Shown in pieces: positions 1 through 6,940 of a DNA stretch of 14,660 nt. Both the position numbers and the translations under genes were made by a program. Source of the DNA: CAZDHT01 sp964505325 (GTDB taxonomy: Bacteria; Planctomycetota; PUPC01). Positions within the stretch are counted from its first letter, which is position 1. Every line of letters begins with the position of its first letter. Below the pieces are notes generated by a model. That model was not told the origin of the DNA and did no database searches. It saw nothing but the letters and a program-made list of their open reading frames with translations. The stretch is taken from NCBI GenBank assembly GCA_964505325.1, contig CAZDHT010000120.1:1-14660 (forward strand), given 5' to 3'.

Positions 1-2
1 TG

Positions 3-464
3 CCCGAGGCCCAACTCGACCGGTTCCTGGTGCGGATCACGCTGGGCTATCCCGCGCCGAGCGTCGAGGTGGACATCCTATACGCCCAGGCCGAGGCCCA
101 TCCCCTGGACTCGCTCGAGCCCGTGCTGAGCCGCCTGGAGATTCTCGAGATGCAACAGGCGGTGCGGCGCGTCAAGGTCGAGGCGAGCGTGTCCAGCTAC
201 ATGGTGGAGCTGGTGAAGATGACGCGGGAGGACCCGCGGCTGAAGCTGGGGGCAAGCCCGCGGGGGTCCCTGATGCTCTTTCGCGCCGCTCAGGCGTCGG
301 CGTTCTCTCAAGGGCGCGATTTTGTGCTGCCCGATGACGTCCAGAAGCTCGCCCCCTGCGTGCTCGCACACCGGCTCATCCTGACGTCCAAGGCGAGGTA
401 CTCCGGGGCCGACAAGCGCGCGATCGTCGACGAAATCCTCGGGAAGGCGAAGGTCCCCACGTGA
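3..464 (+). CDS. MoxR-family AAA+ ATPase, C-terminal part (5' end outside window)
   Basis: This is the C-terminal 153 residues of a MoxR-type AAA+ ATPase; the Walker A and B motifs lie upstream of the window. The reading frame is open from base 3 and begins PEAQLDRF followed by LGYP, the typical MoxR stretch after the arginine-finger region. The rest is the helical lid domain, including SPRGSLMLFRAAQA and a segment around DDVQKLAPCVLAHRL that closely follows the family pattern. MoxR proteins are cytoplasmic and are thought to work as chaperones that insert cofactors into, or remodel, partner proteins with von Willebrand or DUF58 domains. The stop codon overlaps the GTG start of the DUF58 gene by 4 bases (GTGA), which supports translational coupling. 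The gene is called partial only because the window starts inside it. The family call is firm; the exact substrate is unknown. Confidence 0.93.
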   Translation, partial: PEAQLDRFLVRITLGYPAPSVEVDILYAQAEAHPLDSLEPVLSRLEILEMQQAVRRVKVEASVSSYMVELVKMTREDPRLKLGASPRGSLMLFRAAQASAFSQGRDFVLPDDVQKLAPCVLAHRLILTSKARYSGADKRAIVDEILGKAKVPT

Positions 465-1708
465 AGAGCCCGGTCGCCAGCTTGGTGAAGCACGGCCTGG
501 CCTACTGGCAGCACGGTCTGACCGCCGCCGGCCGGTTCCTGCTGGTGGGGGCCCTGTTCTCCGGCGCCATCGGCTCGGTGGCGCTGATCGCACCCGTGTA
601 TCTCCTGTTCTGCGCGCTGGTGTCCTTCTTCCTTATCTCGTTGCTGGGCGGACACGTTCTGAAGCCGCGGGTGACCATCGCCGGGAAGCTGCCCGAGAAG
701 GTCACAGCCGGGCAGACCGTGACCGCGGAGTTCACGTTGGGCCGCACGTCGTGGATGCCGGCGTACGACGTCGGGCTGCGGTTCCCCGAACTTCCCGTCC
801 ACGTCGAGGAGGCGGACCCTGGGCGGACGGTCCCGCAGCTTGCCCGTCACCAGTCGCTTCGTGTTCCCGTGAAGCTTCAGGCCAGGAAGAGAGGGGCTTA
901 TGAGTTCCCGGCCGTCCAGGTCTATACCACGTTTCCGTTCAATGTATGCAGGAATCGAGGCGCGGCACATCCCCCCGGCTCCATGCTCGTTCTTCCGAAG
1001 TTCTTCCCGCTGACCGGGGTGGACGTTCCGCTGGGACGCCGGTACCAGCCGGGCGGCATCGCGCTCACTTCCGACGTCGGCGAGTCGCCCGAGTACATCG
1101 GCACCCGCGAGTACCGGCCGGGTGATCGGTACCGCAAGATCGACTTCCGGACCTGGGCCCGGCTCGGCAGGCCCGGCGTCAAGGAGTTTCAGGAGGAGTA
1201 CTACTGCCGCCTGGCGCTGGTGGTCGACACGTTTGTGGCGCCCGGCCGGAAGAAAGGCCGCGACGGGTTCCCGGAGCTCGAGGCCGCCGTGTCGCTGGCG
1301 GCCTCCGTCGCCGATGCGCTTTCCCGAGGCGAATACATCGTCGACGTCTTTGCCGCCGGGCCCGAGCTATACGTGTTCCGCGCGGGCCGCCACATCGCCC
1401 ACCTGGAAAACATCCTGGAGATCCTCGCGTGCGTCGAAGAATGCCGGAGTAATCCGTTCGCCGTCATCGCTCCGGCCATCGCCGGAGAGCTCCGGAACGT
1501 CACGTCGGTGGTGTGCGTGTTCCTGGACTGGGATCGGGCGCGGGCGGAGTTCGTCCGTGCGGCCGTGGAGGCGGGCTGCGCCGCCAAGGTGCTCATCGTT
1601 CGGCAGGGCGAGACTACCGAGCCGTTCGCACCGGCCGAGGAGTGGGCCGGGGCGATCTCGCTCTTCACACCCGGAGACGTCGCCGCCGGCAGGATTGAAC
1701 AAGTATGA
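461..1708 (+). CDS. DUF58 domain membrane protein
   Basis: This 415-residue protein has two closely spaced hydrophobic segments at about residues 25-63, then a beta-rich region and a DUF58 core. The diagnostic DUF58 signature is at about residues 216-235 (REYRPGDRYRKIDF then TWAR), followed by a hydrophobic strand ending in an aspartate (LALVVDTF, about 251-258), which resembles the start of a von Willebrand A-like fold. DUF58 proteins usually sit next to MoxR ATPases and transglutaminase-like proteins and are thought to be the membrane partner of MoxR. The GTG start is chosen because it overlaps the upstream stop by 4 bases and leaves the membrane hairpin at the N terminus. The 3' end overlaps the next gene by 4 bases (ATGA). 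Length and architecture are normal for the family. The biochemical activity of DUF58 is not established. Confidence 0.93.
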   Translation: MKSPVASLVKHGLAYWQHGLTAAGRFLLVGALFSGAIGSVALIAPVYLLFCALVSFFLISLLGGHVLKPRVTIAGKLPEKVTAGQTVTAEFTLGRTSWMPAYDVGLRFPELPVHVEEADPGRTVPQLARHQSLRVPVKLQARKRGAYEFPAVQVYTTFPFNVCRNRGAAHPPGSMLVLPKFFPLTGVDVPLGRRYQPGGIALTSDVGESPEYIGTREYRPGDRYRKIDFRTWARLGRPGVKEFQEEYYCRLALVVDTFVAPGRKKGRDGFPELEAAVSLAASVADALSRGEYIVDVFAAGPELYVFRAGRHIAHLENILEILACVEECRSNPFAVIAPAIAGELRNVTSVVCVFLDWDRARAEFVRAAVEAGCAAKVLIVRQGETTEPFAPAEEWAGAISLFTPGDVAAGRIEQV

Positions 1709-3744
1709 AGCTCCAGCGGCTGCTCATTCTCCTGATGATCGTTGTGGAAGCGGCGACGCTCAACCGCATGTACAAGGTGGCGCTGTTTCCGGCGCTGGCC
1801 CTCGCCCTCGCCGCGCTCGGGTTCACCGGTCGGATTCGTTTCGCCCTGGGCCGCGTGCGGCAGGCCCTCCTCTCGCTGGGCATCGTCCTGTTCTTCTTTG
1901 TCATGTGGCGGCTGTTCCCGTTCGAGCGGTCCGGCGTGATCGGCGCCCTGGGATACCGGGTGACGTATGTCTTCGCCCAGTATTTCATGGTCCTCCAACT
2001 CTTGGAGCTTTATCTCACCCGGAAGCCGGGCGGCGACGGAACCGTCGCGCCCGCGCTCTACGGGATGCTCGCCCTCACCTGTGCCGGAAACGTGTTTGCG
2101 TCGAGCGGGCAGGTCACGGTTTACATCCTGGCGTGCGTGTTGTTTACCGGGCTTCTTGCTGCGTATTTCACGGGCAGCGTGCGCACAGTGGGCCGGGCGC
2201 TCTCGCCCGCGCCGCGGGCAAAGGGAATCTGGCTGGTGTCTCTGCTGGTCGTGGTTCTCCTCGGCGCTGGCGGCATGGCCGCCTCGCTTTATTCGAGCCG
2301 ATATTATCTGTCGCGGGTCCTGCTTCGGGCTTTCCTTCCGCGCTTGCCCGTCCATGCGGCGGGATTCTCCGAGAAGACGAAGCTCGGCGACGTGGCGCGC
2401 CTGAAATACTCCGACCGGGAGAACCAGACCGCTCTGCGGGTGTTTGCCGGCGACGCGCCCGGCTACCTGAGAGGGAAGGCTTTCTCCGACTACGCCGGGT
2501 CCGAGTGGGAAGCGACCACCCAAAAGACCACCCTGTCGCCGACGGACCCTCCCCCTGAGGACCTGCCTCCGCCCGGCCGCAATCGGAACTACTTCGCGCT
2601 CCGCCCCGCGCGTGCCGGCACCTGGCGGAGCGTGGACGTGTGGCCCGATCCCGCCCTGACCGAGGGCATGTTCGCCCCGATCGACGCCGCCGTGATGCGG
2701 GCGCCGGTCGGGAAACTCGAGCTGGATGAGAACGGGATCACGGACTCCGGCGAACTGATCGACGGCATCAACTACACTTCGTACACCGGAGAGGCGACCG
2801 CGCCGGACGTCCCTTCAGGGGAGCTGAAGGCGCGTCTGACGCGCCTCCCGAACAAGCGGGATCGCAGAATCTACCGCCTGGCCGAGCGCGTCTTTGACGG
2901 GTGCACCACATCCCGGGAGAAGATCGCGGCAGTGGTGACGTACTTCCACAACCACTACGAATACGGAACAAGGATCCGGGTGCCGAGCGGCGTGGACCCG
3001 TTGACCCACTTCCTGCTCGAGCGGCCGCCGGCGCATTGCGAGTACTTCGCGGCCGGTGCGGCGTTCCTGCTGAGGGCGAGCGGCGTCCCCGCGCGCTACG
3101 TCACCGGCTTTGTCGTGGAGGAGTGGAACCCCTTCGGCAACTACTGGATGGCGCGGAACCGGAACGCCCACGCGTGGGTCGAAGCGTATGATGATACGGC
3201 CGGATGGGTCGTGGTTGAGGCGACGCCCGGATCCGGGGTGCCTGCTTCGGGCGTGACCAGATCGGCCGACTACCTGCGCGACTACCTCAGCTTCCGCTTG
3301 CAGGAGTTGTCGGCGGCCACCCGGCTGAACGGCCTGCGCGGTCTGCTGGCGTGGCTGGGCGGCCGTGCGAAGGGTCTCTGGGAAGCGTTCCTGAGTGCGG
3401 ATCGGTGGACGCTCGCCCTCAAGTTCGCCTTTCTGGTGCTGCTCCTCCTGGTCCTGCGGCGCAGGATCAAGCGGCCCCGCCGCAGGGCAACGCCGGTTGA
3501 TCCTCGGGTGCGGAAGCTTCACGGCCTGCTTGCCGCGATGGACAAGAGCCTCCGAAGACACGGGCTGGTTCGACGGGAGGGCGAGACGCTGCACCAGTTC
3601 TCGCGGCGAATTGCCGAACGGGGAACGGCAACGGCTGTCTCCGCCTGGTACGTTGACTACGCCGCCGTCCGCTACGGCGGAGCCCTCTGCGACGAGGACA
3701 TCGAACGCCTGCGCCCGTCCCGCTCCAACACCGCAACGCTATGA
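1705..3744 (+). CDS. TgpA-like membrane transglutaminase-family protein
   Basis: This 679-residue membrane protein has the DUF3488/transglutaminase/DUF4129 architecture. Several hydrophobic segments fill residues 5-200, a large soluble region follows, and a last membrane helix lies at about 568-586, followed by a basic stretch and a DUF4129-like tail (ETLHQFSRRI). The transglutaminase core carries Cys445 in PPAHCEYFAAG and His489 in RNAHAWVEAY. The position that usually holds the third catalytic residue (Asp of the common DPT motif) appears to be Glu505 in VVVEATPG. The soluble core probably faces the periplasm or cell exterior and may act on peptides or crosslinks, but the substrate is unknown. 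The ATG overlaps the DUF58 stop by 4 bases, so it is the third gene of a MoxR-DUF58-transglutaminase operon. Bases 3743-3793 just after the gene hold inverted repeats. Confidence 0.92.
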   Translation: MKLQRLLILLMIVVEAATLNRMYKVALFPALALALAALGFTGRIRFALGRVRQALLSLGIVLFFFVMWRLFPFERSGVIGALGYRVTYVFAQYFMVLQLLELYLTRKPGGDGTVAPALYGMLALTCAGNVFASSGQVTVYILACVLFTGLLAAYFTGSVRTVGRALSPAPRAKGIWLVSLLVVVLLGAGGMAASLYSSRYYLSRVLLRAFLPRLPVHAAGFSEKTKLGDVARLKYSDRENQTALRVFAGDAPGYLRGKAFSDYAGSEWEATTQKTTLSPTDPPPEDLPPPGRNRNYFALRPARAGTWRSVDVWPDPALTEGMFAPIDAAVMRAPVGKLELDENGITDSGELIDGINYTSYTGEATAPDVPSGELKARLTRLPNKRDRRIYRLAERVFDGCTTSREKIAAVVTYFHNHYEYGTRIRVPSGVDPLTHFLLERPPAHCEYFAAGAAFLLRASGVPARYVTGFVVEEWNPFGNYWMARNRNAHAWVEAYDDTAGWVVVEATPGSGVPASGVTRSADYLRDYLSFRLQELSAATRLNGLRGLLAWLGGRAKGLWEAFLSADRWTLALKFAFLVLLLLVLRRRIKRPRRRATPVDPRVRKLHGLLAAMDKSLRRHGLVRREGETLHQFSRRIAERGTATAVSAWYVDYAAVRYGGALCDEDIERLRPSRSNTATL

Positions 3745-3793
3745 TCTCACCGCCGAGATGGCTGAGATCGCATAAAGGTCGGCAGCGCTGCCG
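3743..3793. other. two inverted repeats at the end of the transglutaminase gene
   Basis: GATCTCA at 3743-3749 pairs with TGAGATC at 3763-3769. A 14-base perfect palindrome (CGGCAGCGCTGCCG) follows at 3780-3793. There is no T tract after either, so they do not form a classic intrinsic terminator. They could mark the end of the operon transcript or stabilise its 3' end; the 78-base spacer to the next gene holds nothing else that I recognise. Confidence 0.4.
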
Positions 3794-3822
3794 GCCAAGC
3801 CCAGCGGGGCGTCAGGAATCCC

Positions 3823-4401
3823 ATGAGCCAGCGAACCCTTCTGGCCTGCGCCGTTTTGGCGTCGTTCAGCCTGTGCGTGACGGCCGCCGAACCCGCGGCA
3901 GAGCAGGGCGCCGTGATCCTCAACGAGTCCGCCTATTGGCGCCACTACTTCACCTACGCGCCGCCGCAGGTCCCCACGGACAAGGTCCGCACGGAGTTGC
4001 CCAAGTACTTGGACAAGAGAGCGCTCCGCCGCGTCGAGCGCCAGGCCCGCATCCGCGCCAAGCGGCTGGGGCAGGATACCAAGCATTGGATGCAGCACGT
4101 GATCGTCGAGGCGGCGTCCAACCAGTACTCATTCAGCGACCTCAACGTCGAGCTGCTGCGATGGCTGCAGACCGATTTCCCGCCCGCCGACTGGATGAAG
4201 CCCGACTTCAACGACGCCGACTGGGCGCGGCAGCGGACCATCTTCCGCGCCTCGCGAGCGGTGAATGACGCCCCTCGGCCCTTCCTCCTTTACGCGCCTC
4301 TTCAGCCGCCGAACCTGGCGTACGCTCAGGCCCAGCCGTCCGGCCGCCTCTTCCTCGCTCAGAGCCTTCTCCACCAGACGCTCACAGATACCCGCACGTA
4401 A
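3823..4401 (+). pseudogene. secreted protein, 5' fragment cut by an IS remnant
   Basis: The open frame encodes 192 residues, but only about the first 142-146 belong to the original gene. An AGGA lies upstream of the ATG at 3823. The product starts with a signal peptide (MSQRTLLACAVLASFSLCVTAA), so it was exported. A basic stretch follows at about residues 65-85. The segment PPADWMKPDFNDADWAR near 126-142 resembles the edge of galactose-binding-like modules found in large secreted glycosidase-type proteins. From about 4250 onward the plus-strand frame reads backwards through a transposase gene on the other strand, so the last 45-50 residues are foreign. The rest of the gene is not present downstream. 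The family could not be named. The original protein was probably much longer. Product stability and any function are doubtful. Confidence 0.7.
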
Positions 4402-4446
4402 CGAATCGCGCATGCTCATACAAACTGTCCTGTCGTTCCCACCCAT
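4249..4446 (-). pseudogene. transposase N-terminal fragment, IS1202/ISNCY-like
   Basis: Reading the minus strand from ATG at 4446 gives about 66 residues that look like the N terminus of an IS1202/ISNCY-type transposase. A helix-turn-helix is formed by EEEAAGRLGLSVRQVRRLKR, followed by KEEGPRGVIHRSRG, a stretch typical of this family just before the catalytic domain. A strong ribosome binding site (GAGGAG at 4453-4458) sits 6 bases upstream of the ATG. After the RSRG the similarity stops, and the frame continues into antisense of the truncated secreted gene until a stop near 4129. The whole DDE catalytic domain is missing, so it cannot transpose by itself. The break lies between about 4249 and 4262, where both genes can share a few bases. 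The family call rests on recalled sequence patterns. Confidence 0.72.
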
Positions 4447-4478
4447 AGGCAACTCCTCAATGGAATTGCCCGTATTCT

Positions 4479-4525
4479 ATAGGACATTTTCACTTTGCTT
4501 CGATAGGACATTATCACGTTGCTTC
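4479..4525. repeat. tandem pair of 23-base repeats at the IS end
   Basis: Copies at 4479-4501 and 4503-4525 differ at only two positions; both start ATAGGACATT and end TTGCTTC. They have a period of 24 bases and lie just upstream of the transposase start. Repeats at an element end are usually binding sites for the transposase, so these are probably its recognition sites and also overlap its promoter region. Confidence 0.7.
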
Positions 4526-4569
4526 TACACCGAGGCCCGGACAGGGTGGTCGCAGTCCCATCGATTCGC

Positions 4570-4575
4570 TACAAT
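4570..4575 (+). promoter_or_regulatory. possible -10 element for the methyltransferase gene
   Basis: TACAAT at 4570-4575 matches the sigma70 -10 consensus at five of six positions and would place the transcript start about 25 bases before the ATG at 4608. The region 17 bases upstream (TGGTCG) is a poor -35. This is a weak call, offered because the gene follows an IS end and needs its own promoter. Confidence 0.3.
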
Positions 4576-4607
4576 GTCGCTCAGCGTAGCTGGAAAGCGG
4601 AGCCAAC

Positions 4608-5399
4608 ATGAGCGAGAAAGACGAAGCCGCAATTGTCAACGAGAGACACTGGGAGAGGATGGTGCGAGAGGGGTGCGGGTATGCGATCCCGTGGCTCGAC
4701 CTCGACCCAGACCTGATTCGACAGTATGCGAGAGGCGAACTGGACCCCGTACCTGAGCCTCTGGCCGTGATGTCTCCCTACAGCATCCTTGCCGGTGTCG
4801 AGGGTAAGGACGTCCTGTGCCTGGCCTCGGGTGGCGGACAACAGTCGGCGGTGTTCGGGTTGCTTAGTGCGCGGGTGACGGTGGCCGACCTGTCCCAGCG
4901 GCAGCTTGAGGGGGATCGGCGGGCGGCGGCGCACTATGGGTATGAGATAACGACGATCCACGCGGACATGCGCGATCTCTCGTGTCTGGAGGATGAGTCC
5001 TTTGATATCGTGTATGGAACGGCCATGTGTTATGTTCCTGATACTCGGGAGGTCTATTCCGAGGCCGCCAGAGTATTGAGGCCGAATGGAGTGTTCCGGA
5101 TGGACTTCGGTCAACCCGCAATCCATTTCGTGGCCTGGGATCGAGGCGGATACCGGATTGCCAAGCCATATTGCGAGAAGGTCCACCGGCGCGAGGACGG
5201 AGCTATCGAATTCCGGCACTACATGGACGACATCTTCAACGGACTTTCTGACGTCGGTCTGTCACTCCGGCAGGTTGTGGATTTGGCCCGAGACAAGACG
5301 CCGGACCCACAGGCCCTTCCTGGAAGCTGGGCGCACGAGTCGGCCTACGTCGGCGGCGGATTCGTCATCGTCGCAACGAAGGACCAGAGAGCTTTCTGA
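4608..5399 (+). CDS. class I SAM-dependent methyltransferase
   Basis: This 263-residue cytosolic protein has the Rossmann-type methyltransferase fold. Motif I is DVLCLASGGGQQS at about residues 68-80, an acidic residue after strand 2 is D94 (VTVADLS), motif III is HADMRDL around 118-124, and motif IV is FDIVYGTAM at 132-140. The post-motif helix and strand (EAARVLRPNGVFRMDFG) complete the core. The glycine-rich loop with GGGQQ recalls a small-molecule methyltransferase subfamily, but the substrate is not known. There is no signal peptide. A GGAG lies 5 bases before the chosen ATG. The gene starts about 80 bases after the IS remnant, and its stop is 61 bases before the URO-D-family gene in the same direction, so they may be cotranscribed. 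Fold and class are secure; substrate is not. Confidence 0.88.
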   Translation: MSEKDEAAIVNERHWERMVREGCGYAIPWLDLDPDLIRQYARGELDPVPEPLAVMSPYSILAGVEGKDVLCLASGGGQQSAVFGLLSARVTVADLSQRQLEGDRRAAAHYGYEITTIHADMRDLSCLEDESFDIVYGTAMCYVPDTREVYSEAARVLRPNGVFRMDFGQPAIHFVAWDRGGYRIAKPYCEKVHRREDGAIEFRHYMDDIFNGLSDVGLSLRQVVDLARDKTPDPQALPGSWAHESAYVGGGFVIVATKDQRAF

Positions 5400-5410
5400 C
5401 CATTGCTTCC

Positions 5411-5435
5411 AGCGGACGCGCAACACCGCGCCGCT
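5411..5435 (+). other. small intercistronic stem-loop
   Basis: AGCGG at 5411-5415 pairs with CCGCT at 5431-5435, and CGCG at 5417-5420 pairs with CGCG at 5427-5430, leaving one bulged A and a six-base loop. It lies between the methyltransferase stop and the ribosome binding site of the next gene and has no T tract. It may tune relative expression of the two genes. Confidence 0.3.
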
Positions 5436-5460
5436 GAGGCATACGCTCGAAAGGGGAAAA

Positions 5461-6501
5461 ATGATGACACCACGTGAACGGTGGCTGGCGGTACTGAACC
5501 GGGAAGAACCGGATCGGATTCCGATGGATTGGTGGGCAACTGGAGAAGTGAATCAGAAGATTATGAAACACTTCGGCTGCGACAATATGGATGAAGTGTT
5601 TGCTCGACTCCATATTGATGTCCCGGTAACTGTGGGCCCCAAATATGTCGGGCCGCCGCTTCAGGAGAATACGAACGTGTTCGGTGTCCGCTCCAGGCCG
5701 GTTGACTATGGCACGGGAGTATATCACGAAGCAGTTTCTCACCCGCTGGCTGAATACGAGAGCGTGGAAGGAATTGAAGAGAATTACACCTGGCCCCAAC
5801 CTGATTGGTGGGACTACTCAGGCATAGCCGGGCAAATCGAGGGGAAACAGCACCGGCCTATCCGAGGGGGTGGTTCCGAACCGTTCCTCACGTACAAACA
5901 GCTCCGTGGCGAGGAACAGGCGTTCATTGATCTGATAGAGAATCCGGACATCGTCCATTACTGCTTGGACAAGATGTTTCATCTCTGCTATGTGAGCACC
6001 CAACGGATTTACGAACAGATCCCGGGACAAGTCATGATCACCTACGTGGCGGAGGACTTGGGTGGGCAGGAGGGGCTGATGTATTCTCCCCGGCAGATTC
6101 GCACTTTCTTTCTGCCGCGCATGAAGACAATGATCGACCTCGCCCACGAAGCCGGCGCTTTCGTCTTCCATCACAGCGACGGCGCAATACGCGACATCTT
6201 GCCCGATATGATAGAAGTGGGCATCGATGTGCTGAATCCAATTCAATGGCGGTGCAAGGGGATGGAGCGGGAAGGACTGAAGCGTGATTTCGGGAACAGC
6301 GTCATATTCCATGGCGGAATGGATAACCAATATACCCTTCCGTTCGGATCGGTGAATGAGGTCAAACAGGAAGTCGAAGACAACTTGCGAATCCTCGGAA
6401 GAGACGGCGGCTACATCCTCGCCCCGTGTCACAACATCCAGGCGGTAAGCCCGGTGGAGAACATTCTGGCCATGTATGAAACAGCATATGCCGCCGGGTG
6501 A
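5461..6501 (+). CDS. uroporphyrinogen decarboxylase (URO-D) family protein, not HemE
   Basis: This 346-residue protein has the URO-D-type TIM-barrel pattern. It opens with TPRERWLAVLNREEPDRIPMD, the usual start of the URO-D/corrinoid methyltransferase superfamily. It has FHHSDG at about 236-241, a VGIDVLNPIQ segment at 253-262, IFHGGMDNQ at 282-290 and ends with APCHNIQAVSPVENILAMYE. The N-terminal arginine-rich WMMRQAGRY motif of true HemE is absent, so it is probably not the heme enzyme. Relatives act as methyltransferases with corrinoid proteins, or have unknown roles. The cobalamin methyltransferase zinc motif H-x-C is not present in that form: the corresponding site reads H238-S-D240, although C323 and H324 are near the C terminus. 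An AAGGGG lies 4-5 bases before the ATG. The coding sequence is clearly less GC-rich than its neighbours, which suggests a different origin. The substrate is unknown. Confidence 0.87.
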   Translation: MMTPRERWLAVLNREEPDRIPMDWWATGEVNQKIMKHFGCDNMDEVFARLHIDVPVTVGPKYVGPPLQENTNVFGVRSRPVDYGTGVYHEAVSHPLAEYESVEGIEENYTWPQPDWWDYSGIAGQIEGKQHRPIRGGGSEPFLTYKQLRGEEQAFIDLIENPDIVHYCLDKMFHLCYVSTQRIYEQIPGQVMITYVAEDLGGQEGLMYSPRQIRTFFLPRMKTMIDLAHEAGAFVFHHSDGAIRDILPDMIEVGIDVLNPIQWRCKGMEREGLKRDFGNSVIFHGGMDNQYTLPFGSVNEVKQEVEDNLRILGRDGGYILAPCHNIQAVSPVENILAMYETAYAAG

Positions 6502-6540
6502 GGATGAAGCAGCCTCTCGGTTCACGGTATCGGGAGATGG

Positions 6541-6623
6541 TCTTGCTCTGTTGAAAACCTGGGTGACGGACGTCGGAGAGGTTCTTCGCTCCGCTCAGGA
6601 TCTCGGTTTTCAACAGAGCAAGA
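6541..6623. repeat. 19-bp perfect inverted repeat around a common intergenic sequence
   Basis: TCTTGCTCTGTTGAAAACC at 6541-6559 is the exact reverse complement of 6605-6623. The 45-base spacer contains TTCTTCGCTCCGCTCAGGAT. I recognise that sequence type from intergenic regions of many unrelated bacterial assemblies, where it yields spurious peptides such as ILSGAKNL. The structure begins 40 bases after the URO-D-family stop, so it could end that transcript or be a small non-autonomous element. No T tract follows the second arm. The recognition of the spacer comes from memory and was not searched. Confidence 0.65.
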
Positions 6624-6712
6624 TGGTGCTCCTTTTTCCCCGGTCTATCATTCTCCCAGGCCTGTACTTACAGATATAGAGGCAAAAAACCGAGTGTTTT
6701 TGCGAGGATGGC

Positions 6713-6741
6713 TTGACAACCAGCCCAAAGTGTGGTATATT
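6713..6741 (+). promoter_or_regulatory. strong sigma70-type promoter with extended -10
   Basis: TTGACA (6713-6718) is a perfect -35. It is followed by exactly 17 bases and TATATT (6736-6741), which matches five of six -10 bases. TGG directly in front of the -10 makes an extended -10 element. The predicted start is near 6748-6750, about 445 bases upstream of the next gene. This is the best promoter in the window. Confidence 0.8.
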
Positions 6742-6750
6742 GTCATCGGA

Positions 6751-6783
6751 GCGGTGTGTTGCGTGGAATGGCGCACGCACCGC
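6751..6783 (+). other. stem-loop at the predicted 5' end of the transcript
   Basis: GCGGTG at 6751-6756 pairs with CACCGC at 6778-6783. The stem continues with three more pairs, a bulged base and four further pairs, closing a GGAATG loop. It starts within 1-3 bases of the predicted transcript start, a position where hairpins often protect RNA from 5' decay. It may also be the first element of a structured small RNA. Confidence 0.55.
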
Positions 6784-6940
6784 TTGCAGTGTTTGTAGGG
6801 ACCGGCGGCGAAAAGTTTTTTTGCGAAACGAAGCCATTTTGCCATAAACCGCTTGCGGGGTAAGATGTTGCGGCAGATTTGCCATTGTGGCAGGCCCTTA
6901 GAAGCCAGAATTCTGCATCGACAGGAGGAGTTTTTTCGGC

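Larger units (their letters stand above)
4249..4530 (-). mobile_element. insertion sequence remnant, one end only
   Basis: The remnant comprises the start of a transposase gene (4249-4446) and the non-coding end in front of it (4447 to about 4530). That end carries two copies of a 23-base direct repeat. The outer boundary is estimated at 4525-4530, where the repeat unit ends in TGTAGAAGC on the minus strand. The opposite end and most of the transposase are gone, so a deletion removed them together with the 3' part of the secreted-protein gene. No target-site duplication can be defined because one end is missing. Confidence 0.65.

Noticed and set aside
1122..2558. Long plus-strand frame across the DUF58/transglutaminase border and a 440-codon minus-strand frame beneath it
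   Set aside because: Both are proline/arginine/serine-rich alternative frames of two well-supported overlapping genes.
5461..6501. HemE (uroporphyrinogen decarboxylase of heme synthesis)
   Set aside because: The N-terminal arginine-rich motif of HemE is absent, and no heme genes are nearby.
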